Source: a virus. Taken from it: a stretch of 64,000 bases of DNA. The DNA lies in IMG/VR virus record IMGVR_UViG_3300032331_000874, positions 1 through 64,000 of that record; one strand, 5' to 3'. The notes beneath the pieces were generated by a model. It made no database searches. It was not told where the DNA came from and was given only the letters and a program-made list of their open reading frames with translations. Shown piece by piece: positions 59,017 through 64,000 of the stretch. Each line of letters begins with the position of its first letter. Within the stretch, counting starts at the first letter, position 1. The position numbers and the translations under genes were made by a program.

Positions 59017-59044
59017 ATCATACAGATGTAGCAAAAACTGTCAA
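59017..59044 (-). promoter_or_regulatory. Strong leftward sigma70-type promoter
   Basis: Minus strand TTGACA (59044-59039), 16-base spacer and TATGAT (59022-59017), about 30 bp before the 58987 start. The -35 overlaps the stop codon of the upstream gene. The transcript would begin near the motif AACCAACCAC that recurs in several leaders. It likely drives the small genes and carbohydrate operon. Confidence 0.65.
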
Positions 59045-59664
59045 GCGTTGGACAATAATTTTAACAAATCTACTGTCTTCTGCCAGACTTCCTGCCTAAC
59101 GGCAGCATCCTTGCGGATGTCCTGCACCTGATACTCCGCCAAACCTGACAGGGTATCGAGGGTTTCAGATACTGTGTTATTTTTTAACACGTCATTGAAG
59201 AAGCGAAACAGCTTGACCTCATAAGTCAAGCCGCGCACCGTCTCCTCATGAAAGCGGCGAGGTCGTGCCTCCCCGTCCACAAAGTCCATCTTCAAGCGTT
59301 GGTTCAGGTCATACACAACCTGCTCCACGCGAGTTAGTAAGTCACGCTCCATCAAGTCACACCTGCGGCGCAGTTCTAACGCCAGAGTGGCAAGCAGTTT
59401 GCCGGACTTGTTGTCAAAGTTGTATGGATAGGCTATGTAGTACACCTGCAAGTCACAGCCTTTCTCTTTTAAGTCGCGCTTGAATGACTCCACCTCCTGA
59501 TTGAAGTCCTCCCACATATCATCAGGCAGGGCACGCAGTCCATCTGTGCCCCATAGCAGCGTGTGCCTGTGAATGTAACTACGCGCTAACGCCGACATGG
59601 CGTTGATCGCTTTCGCGTTCTCACCTTGTCGGTCGTAGCTCACCTTTGTATCTACTAAGATCAT
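59041..59664 (-). CDS. Hypothetical protein (207 aa)
   Basis: A 207-residue protein with RBS CGGAGG upstream of ATG 59664. It starts ILVDTKVSYDRQGENAKAIN and has a mixed alpha/beta N-terminal region (DLQVYYIAYPYNFDNKSGKL), then long helices rich in Leu, Arg and Glu (LALELRRRCDLMERDLLTRV). The C-terminal half is helical and acidic. I do not recognise a family. The second hairpin family occurs within the gene at 59174-59190. Confidence 0.65.
   Translation of the reverse strand: MILVDTKVSYDRQGENAKAINAMSALARSYIHRHTLLWGTDGLRALPDDMWEDFNQEVESFKRDLKEKGCDLQVYYIAYPYNFDNKSGKLLATLALELRRRCDLMERDLLTRVEQVVYDLNQRLKMDFVDGEARPRRFHEETVRGLTYEVKLFRFFNDVLKNNTVSETLDTLSGLAEYQVQDIRKDAAVRQEVWQKTVDLLKLLSNA
59174..59190. 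repeat. Hairpin family 2 copy (GTGTTA-N5-TAACAC)
   Basis: Six-base perfect arms with a five-base loop inside the 59041-59664 gene. The 3' arm continues GTCA as in the other two copies (1154-1178, 63957-63977). Confidence 0.45.
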
Positions 59665-59894
59665 TCAGTCCTCCGTATTCGTGCGGCTGCATGTTGGATG
59701 GTTGCGCACAGTTCTTTGATTTGATCGTAGCTTGATTCACTACGCAAATTTTCTACTATGTGGTTGGCGTGCAGGATGGCGCGGCTTAGTTCACCATGCG
59801 TCACAAGTGCTGACACAATGCTGTTTAACTGCGCCTCCAGTTGCTGAACCATGTCGATCAACTCATCCTTACTCAGTCCCTGTAACTCGCTCAT
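59661..59894 (-). CDS. Small coiled-coil protein (77 aa)
   Basis: From ATG 59894 (MSELQGLSKDELIDMV), preferred over 59900 because GGAGG needs six bases of spacing. The 77-residue product is an amphipathic coiled coil (DMVQQLEAQLNSIVSAL, then ELCATIQHAAARIRRTE) with Leu and Ile at heptad positions, a likely dimeric structural or scaffold-like protein. It overlaps the next gene by 4 bp and the previous by 26 bp. Confidence 0.65.
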   Translation of the reverse strand: MSELQGLSKDELIDMVQQLEAQLNSIVSALVTHGELSRAILHANHIVENLRSESSYDQIKELCATIQHAAARIRRTE

Positions 59895-60078
59895 TGTCAT
59901 CCTCCATTGGGTCTACGCGAAAGCGTATGGTGTCTACGTTAAGCGTGTCGATGTCACGTTGTGATATGGCATCTAACCCCGCCGCGATTGCTTCTTCTGC
60001 GCTGCTGTTGTACACAGTCAATGACTTCTCAAAGTCAGCGCGTCCTTTGATGCGTACTACGAATGATTTCTTGCTCAT
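59869..60078 (-). CDS. Small protein (69 aa)
   Basis: A 69-residue protein with a basic N-terminal strand (KSFVVRIKGRADFEKSLTVY), then NSSAEEAIAAGLDAISQRDI and a strand TIRFRVDPMEDD. The pattern resembles a ferredoxin-like or ACT-like half-fold. RBS AGGAGGA lies five bases upstream. Not recognised. Confidence 0.6.
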   Translation of the reverse strand: MSKKSFVVRIKGRADFEKSLTVYNSSAEEAIAAGLDAISQRDIDTLNVDTIRFRVDPMEDDNERVTGTE

Positions 60079-60260
60079 ACTTCCTCCTTAATTTCCATTG
60101 ACAGGGTTTTGATGTCGCTGATGATCTCGTGGTCGTACTCACTCTTATCAGTACCCATCTCTACCGCTTGAATCATTGCGTCTGGCATATGGTCGGCGTT
60201 TATCCAACCCCACACACGTACCTCGCACAGTACTACTTGCTCTACTTTGAATCGTTTCAT
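60075..60260 (-). CDS. Small protein (61 aa)
   Basis: From ATG 60260 (MKRFKVEQVVLCEVRVWGWI), with AGGAGA seven bases upstream. The short product has a strand-helix-strand pattern like its downstream neighbour (VRVWGWINADHMPDAMIQAVEMG), and may be a paralogous small alpha/beta protein; both start with a basic strand followed by 'A-x-x-A-I-A/Q'. Function unknown. Confidence 0.6.
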   Translation of the reverse strand: MKRFKVEQVVLCEVRVWGWINADHMPDAMIQAVEMGTDKSEYDHEIISDIKTLSMEIKEEV

Positions 60261-60271
60261 TTTGGTTCTCC

Positions 60272-60529
60272 TCACATTACAGGTATGTACTTGCTTAGTA
60301 CGATGAAATCTTCCTCTGGTATTTCGTTATGCCCCGCATTGAAGATCAACGTGCAGTCAGACCAGTAGCCATCATGTGCATCGTCGTAGTCAGCTTTAGT
60401 GCCGCCCCTCCACCCCATCGCTGTCTTTTTGGTGAACTTGTAGGGGTCGCCTTTGGTTTTGAATAAATACGTATCGGTGTACTCAAAGTCACCGTTACGC
60501 TCTAAGATTTTGCCTATGTAGTATTTCAT
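60272..60529 (-). CDS. Small acidic phage protein (85 aa)
   Basis: An 85-residue protein, MKYYIGKILERNGDFEYTDT then LFKTKGDPYKFTKKTAMGWRGG and DDAHDGYWSDCTLIFNAG. The GWRGG and DGYWSD segments are familiar in small conserved phage proteins of unknown function. AGGAGA lies seven bases upstream, and a perfect copy of the palindrome family lies 19-41 bp upstream at 60548-60570. Confidence 0.65.
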   Translation of the reverse strand: MKYYIGKILERNGDFEYTDTYLFKTKGDPYKFTKKTAMGWRGGTKADYDDAHDGYWSDCTLIFNAGHNEIPEEDFIVLSKYIPVM

Positions 60530-60547
60530 TTGGTTCTCCTAAATAAA

Positions 60548-60570
60548 CTCATGGACACCATGTCCATGAG
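60548..60570. repeat. Palindrome family 1, perfect copy
   Basis: CTCATGGACA-CCA-TGTCCATGAG with ten-base perfect arms (eleven including A/T). On the leftward transcript it is followed by TTTATTT and then the ribosome-binding site of the 60272-60529 gene. Confidence 0.85.
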
Positions 60571-60574
60571 TAAG

Positions 60575-60757
60575 TCACATAAAAAACGAAGGCACGTAGC
60601 GCACAAACAAGAAAGCCAAGCACGCGCCAACGATCATCAGCAAACAGGCTGCGCAAATGCCAATGGCAACCTCACGCAAAAAGTCATCATCGCCCATGAA
60701 ACCCCCCACAAGAATAAGAATGACACCCGTCAAAAGAAAGATTTCAGGCACGCTCAT
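60575..60757 (-). CDS. Two-pass membrane protein (60 aa)
   Basis: A 60-residue protein that is hydrophobic almost throughout: two membrane segments, PEIFLLTGVILILVGGFMG and VAIGICAACLLMIVGACLAF, separated by a short charged loop (DDDFLRE). Its ATG overlaps the previous stop by 4 bp, with AAGGAGG upstream. Possibly a small holin- or antiholin-like or exclusion protein. Confidence 0.65.
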   Translation of the reverse strand: MSVPEIFLLTGVILILVGGFMGDDDFLREVAIGICAACLLMIVGACLAFLFVRYVPSFFM

Positions 60758-61017
60758 GCCCCCTCCTTCGCTCGGTCGATGGCATCTTGCGCCTCAAGGG
60801 ATGACGCAGTTATAGAACGTGCGTGTTCGATGTCGCTGACGATCTGTGCGAAGATCACGCTAAGAGGGACACCATGTCCCGCATGACCTAACACAAACCC
60901 TACTGCGTACAGTAGGGCAGGCATGGCAACGGCAGGTTTCATCCCATCATCGCCATCGATCACATGAAGCAATCGCTTCATCAACGCTTTTACTTCTTCG
61001 TCGTGTATGCTAGACAT
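60754..61017 (-). CDS. Hypothetical protein (87 aa)
   Basis: An 87-residue helical protein: MSSIHDEEVKALMKRLLHVI, a hydrophobic middle (MKPAVAMPALLYAVGFVLGHAGHG) and SVIFAQIVSDIEHARSITAS. It is coupled to the downstream membrane protein by a 4-bp overlap. RBS AAGGAGGA lies seven bases upstream. The alternation of hydrophobic and charged helices could reflect membrane association. Not recognised. Confidence 0.6.
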   Translation of the reverse strand: MSSIHDEEVKALMKRLLHVIDGDDGMKPAVAMPALLYAVGFVLGHAGHGVPLSVIFAQIVSDIEHARSITASSLEAQDAIDRAKEGA

Positions 61018-61026
61018 AACTCCTCC

Positions 61027-62025
61027 TTACATAAGTGTTGTGCTGTCGTGGTTGCCAGACTCGAACAGATCGAATATCCACTCGGCTGCCTCGTCTGGGT
61101 ATGCGTTAACCATGTCCCACATCTCGCCCTCATGCTTCTCACCGAACGATTGCTCAAGCAGGAACGCTGCTTTGTTGGGAGCCATCAACACCCAGTCATA
61201 CAACGCTTTGATGCCACGCTTGTGACAGTTGTGCGCAGCGCGTGTGATCTTGGTGATGTTTAACTTCTTGCCGAACGATGAAACATCAGAGTCATAGATT
61301 GCATAGTCCTCGAACTCGGCATACTCGTCATCGTAGTCACCGAACGCAGCACCGCTTGCTAGACTCTTGCTGCTGTGCTTGGTTGAACCCTTGATGTTGT
61401 AGCCGTAGCTGTCGTTCATACCCCACCCGCCGGTGTAATACTTGTTGACGTTGTTCTTGCGACCATGACCATGCAAGTGTGATGACCACGCATACGTGTT
61501 GGATAACCACGCGCCCTCATGTTCGACGCCTGCGTCATAGTTAAGCACGACACTCTCACCGCTGCTGTGCATGAAAGCAAACTTGTTGCTGTGACCGATC
61601 ATGTCTTCGAGGTACGTCTGGTAGTCAGGGTCAAAGAGCAGCGCAGGGTTAGCTTCCAACGCAGGGCGCAGGATGAACTTGATGAAGTGCCATGTGTCGG
61701 ACTTGGTTTTATCTACTGGGTTGCCCATCGACAGGATGCCGTTGTGCGCCATCCATATCTCGTCAGTTACTTTGTATGGATGACAGTTCTCCATGTCGAT
61801 GTCGCCGTGGGTTTTCATACGATAGTGAATGATGCACTCGCGTCCCTTCAATGCGTCTTTGTACAGCGCATTAATTTCCTGGGGTTTGCCTAGTGTCTTA
61901 ACGACTACGAGCTTGCCACCCTCTGCATACATAGCACCGAAACCGTCAGAGTTGTGTGCATAAAAGTCGTTGAGCAATTCGTCGCTGAATGATACGTTTG
62001 ATGGATGATGAATAAGAATACACAT
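61027..62025 (-). CDS. Class II glutamine amidotransferase
   Basis: A 332-residue Ntn-type hydrolase that releases ammonia from glutamine. The N-terminal Cys2 nucleophile follows the initiator Met (MCILIHHPSN). The family motifs are HNSDGFGAMY (residues 24-33), IIHYRMKTHGD (65-75) and WMAHNGILSMGNP (91-103). The C-terminal half is a less conserved Tyr/Asp/Gly-rich region (about 180-260) of unknown fold. It is 26 bp downstream of the amidoligase gene, suggesting ammonia or amide transfer in the same pathway. Confidence 0.93.
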   Translation of the reverse strand: MCILIHHPSNVSFSDELLNDFYAHNSDGFGAMYAEGGKLVVVKTLGKPQEINALYKDALKGRECIIHYRMKTHGDIDMENCHPYKVTDEIWMAHNGILSMGNPVDKTKSDTWHFIKFILRPALEANPALLFDPDYQTYLEDMIGHSNKFAFMHSSGESVVLNYDAGVEHEGAWLSNTYAWSSHLHGHGRKNNVNKYYTGGWGMNDSYGYNIKGSTKHSSKSLASGAAFGDYDDEYAEFEDYAIYDSDVSSFGKKLNITKITRAAHNCHKRGIKALYDWVLMAPNKAAFLLEQSFGEKHEGEMWDMVNAYPDEAAEWIFDLFESGNHDSTTLM

Positions 62026-62051
62026 AGTTAGTTCTCCTTTAAGTGGTTGGA

Positions 62052-63659
62052 TTACGACATGATGCCTTGCAGTTTGAGATGCTTGCGTAAATGCTTTGTC
62101 TCGCTGCGTTGTGATGATGAATCGATGAAGTCTAAGAAGCGTGGTGTTGATAGATGAAACCCTGCCGGTGAGGCTGGCATGGTGAAGTTGACTACTGCAT
62201 TAGCAAACTCGATAGCAGACAACAGCGTGTCATACACAAGCGTACCCTTGAAGATACGAAACTCGACAGTCTGATCGTTGGTAATGTTCAATGCATCGCG
62301 GCGTTCAACGTCATACTTGTGTGCGGTAGACAAACGCTTACGTGCTATGCGTGCATAGTTGACGTTGTACCTACGTGCTACTGCTTTGACTAGCTCATGG
62401 TTGTCAGGATGATTCAAGAAGACATTCATCTTGTTAAGCTGCATGACGTGCATATTCTTACGACTGACATGCACATGCAGACCACACGTTGACGTGTCAT
62501 GCGAACGCATACCACGCGTCAAGTCACGATCATTTAACGCAGACCATAACTCGTAATGACTGTCTAAGCCCATCGGATTAGTGATGATCTCAAAGCCATG
62601 CGTCAATGAACCGTCAGCCTCGAAGTACACACGCTTGCCTACCTCACCATCGTTGAGCTTGGCGTTCAATACTTCAACGTGGTCATCGATGCTGCCATCC
62701 TTGACCTCGACCTCAAGCTCTACGCCCATGAAGCGGTCGTTGCGTTGTGTCCATACTGAATGAAGGAAGGGTTGCTTACCGACACGCGAACGATTGTGAT
62801 AGCTGCCAAGTAACTGCGGCTTTCTGCCCTCGTATTCGTAATGAATGTAAGCATCCTCGTCATCATCCCAATGGAAATCATCGTCATCCTCGTGGACATA
62901 CACCTCGTCACCGTCTCGGTCTAACGCCCAACGACCGCTGTCTGTGTACACGTATTCGCTGTAGTGTTCCGAGTAGCGATAGTTGTTGTCGATACATGAG
63001 TCGCACACGTTGTCGGTGCTATCGTACGGCGTACGCATCAAGTCCTCATGTGCGTAGTTGCAGCAGTCAGAGCAAGAGTGGTAACCGTTGCTTTGCAATA
63101 TCTCCTCGACCTCATCGCGGTCGTTCTCTGCGTGGTTGACTAAAATGGTAGCTATCTCGCTGCGTTTGTTGCGTGATAAGGCGCTGTTGCTCAAGTCACC
63201 GCCTTGTATGTGCCACACCGTTGTGAGTAGACCGTATCCCGTGTTCTCTGCGATCTCATCAAGCGGCTGCCGCATTACGCCGTTCAATAGTTTACGCATG
63301 ACAGAGTGGAGCGCTTGTTCTACTGTGTTGCCGTACCGCAGCTCGCTTATCTGCACCCTGATACGAATAGTCATGGGTTGAAATACCAAGTTAACGAAGG
63401 CATACGCTGCGCTCTTGCTGCCGAAGTCGCCACGCTCAACAAGTCTGGCTACTGCATTGAAGAACGCCTCAAGTCTGTCGCGTGCTGCTAAACGTACGTC
63501 TTCTGGATAGACTTGGCGTGGGTCGGGGTTGTCGTGCATGAGCGCATAGGTAGAGGTCATAACTACCAGTAGCGCGTGTTCCAAGCGGTTAATGTAGCCG
63601 CTTTCTGGTTGGGGTTGAGCTACAGTAAAAAAGTCATACTGTGACGATGATTGTGTCAT
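62052..63659 (-). CDS. Amidoligase family protein
   Basis: A 535-residue protein. The C-terminal half has the amidoligase (glutamine-synthetase-like fold) pattern: RFMGVELEVEV (309-319), YFEADGSLTHGFEIITNPMG (345-364), CGLHVHVSRKNM (392-403) and TVEFRIFKGTL (464-474). These carry the Glu, His and Arg expected to bind ATP and metal. The middle (195-275) has a Cys cluster (CSDCCNYAHE, VCDSCIDNN) that may bind zinc, followed by an acidic segment. The family forms amide bonds on peptides or cell-wall components. Its substrate is unknown. Confidence 0.88.
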   Translation of the reverse strand: MTQSSSQYDFFTVAQPQPESGYINRLEHALLVVMTSTYALMHDNPDPRQVYPEDVRLAARDRLEAFFNAVARLVERGDFGSKSAAYAFVNLVFQPMTIRIRVQISELRYGNTVEQALHSVMRKLLNGVMRQPLDEIAENTGYGLLTTVWHIQGGDLSNSALSRNKRSEIATILVNHAENDRDEVEEILQSNGYHSCSDCCNYAHEDLMRTPYDSTDNVCDSCIDNNYRYSEHYSEYVYTDSGRWALDRDGDEVYVHEDDDDFHWDDDEDAYIHYEYEGRKPQLLGSYHNRSRVGKQPFLHSVWTQRNDRFMGVELEVEVKDGSIDDHVEVLNAKLNDGEVGKRVYFEADGSLTHGFEIITNPMGLDSHYELWSALNDRDLTRGMRSHDTSTCGLHVHVSRKNMHVMQLNKMNVFLNHPDNHELVKAVARRYNVNYARIARKRLSTAHKYDVERRDALNITNDQTVEFRIFKGTLVYDTLLSAIEFANAVVNFTMPASPAGFHLSTPRFLDFIDSSSQRSETKHLRKHLKLQGIMS

Positions 63660-63685
63660 GATGCTTCTCCTTAAAGTGTGGTTGG

Positions 63686-63883
63686 TTATGCTGCGTTGTG
63701 GTGCTTCAGGTAATACTCTTGTTGCTCGAGCTTTTGGTTCAGCAAGGTTAGCTTCGCCTCCACTTCTTTTAATAGTTTGTTCTCTTGCTCAATACGCCAG
63801 AGCGTTAGCTCATGCTGCGCTTTAAACTTAGCGATCAGCGTTTCGGCTGCCGTTGGTTTGTTTAGTTGTAGTTCTAACTGCAT
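63686..63883 (-). CDS. Small coiled-coil protein (65 aa)
   Basis: A 65-residue protein, MQLELQLNKPTAAETLIAKF, then an uninterrupted Glu/Leu/Lys/Gln coiled coil (LWRIEQENKLLKEVEAKLTL, LNQKLEQQEYYLKHHNAA). It may dimerise or tether another protein. Its leader follows a strong leftward terminator (63897-63921) by 13 bp, so it must use readthrough or a promoter I cannot see. It lies upstream of the amidoligase gene and may be its partner. Confidence 0.65.
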   Translation of the reverse strand: MQLELQLNKPTAAETLIAKFKAQHELTLWRIEQENKLLKEVEAKLTLLNQKLEQQEYYLKHHNAA

Positions 63884-63896
63884 GGTTCACCCCCAT

Positions 63897-63921
63897 AAAA
63901 AAGGGGCGCATGGTGCGCCCC
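63897..63921 (-). terminator. Rho-independent terminator, leftward
   Basis: GGGGCGCA-TGG-TGCGCCCC, an 8-bp perfect stem with a three-base loop, followed on the minus strand by six T residues (63902-63897). It ends a leftward unit arriving from beyond the window edge. Confidence 0.85.
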
Positions 63922-63928
63922 GATAAAA

Positions 63929-63951
63929 CTCATGGACAACACGTCCATGAG
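63929..63951. repeat. Palindrome family 1 copy, upstream of terminator
   Basis: CTCATGGACA-ACA-CGTCCATGAG, one departure from symmetry (a G-U pair on the leftward transcript), followed on that strand by TTTTATC. Confidence 0.7.
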
Positions 63952-63956
63952 ATACT

Positions 63957-63977
63957 ACACGTTAAAAAATAACGTGT
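63957..63977. repeat. Hairpin family 2 copy (ACACGTTA-N5-TAACGTGT)
   Basis: Eight-base perfect arms with an AAAAA loop, followed by CA. A near match is at 1154-1178, in the other arm of the leftward unit. Confidence 0.6.
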
Positions 63978-64000
63978 CAAAACAAAACCTTTTACTCTAC

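Noticed and set aside
1-64000. Prophage integration genes or attachment sites
   Set aside because: No integrase, excisionase or host gene flank was found in the window.

Overview
The window is almost entirely the genome of a tailed bacteriophage with podovirus-like architecture, probably infecting a Gram-negative aquatic bacterium. The evidence is a terminase, portal, scaffold and major capsid series, P22/T7-type adaptor and stabilisation proteins, several very large internal (ejection-type) virion proteins, and no tape-measure, sheath or baseplate genes. The host guess rests on gene content: LPS-type sugar genes, a lysozyme and aquatic-phage small protein families. No integrase, tRNA, ribosomal RNA, CRISPR array or insertion sequence was seen. 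The left-most gene is cut by the window edge.

Layout. (1) 1-2,032: four leftward genes of unknown function. Between two of them lies a 300-bp region rich in the hexamer TGGACA, with a 17-bp inverted repeat and an AT-rich core, which looks like an origin or control region. (2) 2,033-2,502: a divergent control region with an early leftward promoter whose -35 box overlaps a palindrome, a late rightward promoter, and a possible leftward small RNA of about 100 nt ending in a strong terminator. (3) 2,503-39,618: the rightward late module, comprising packaging, portal, GroES-like protein, scaffold and capsid (then a terminator and a new promoter), small basic proteins, adaptor proteins, tail fibre and lectin-like genes, lysis genes, the stabilisation protein, and a run of internal virion proteins ending in a 2,530-residue polyvalent protein. 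(4) 39,509-50,595, leftward: replication and recombination, comprising primase-helicase, two small DNA-binding regulators, an SSB-like protein, a SNF2-type helicase, HNH, Cas4/RecB-like and VRR-NUC nucleases, and a family A DNA polymerase. (5) 50,592-57,965, leftward: a tightly overlapping carbohydrate operon, with an SDR reductase, a TPP-dependent acetolactate-synthase-like enzyme split into two genes, an RfbH/E1-type 3-dehydrase with an intact iron-sulphur motif, and four glycosyltransferase-like genes. (6) 57,966-63,883, leftward: small genes plus a class II glutamine amidotransferase next to an amidoligase.

How the parts work together. The two arms diverge from about 2.3-2.5 kb and converge at about 39.6 kb. 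Leftward genes are tightly packed and mostly have AGGAGA-type ribosome-binding sites, and the leftward unit (never the late unit) carries six copies of a palindrome, CTCATGGACA-N3-TGTCCATGAG. The most unusual parts are the carbohydrate operon, which resembles the steps making a 3,6-dideoxy or branched (yersiniose-like) sugar; the amidoligase-amidotransferase pair; and the repeated hairpin/TGGACA regulatory system. Several real genes shorter than 60 codons are included (14203, 16388 and 42881 starts, and a tentative one at 43641).
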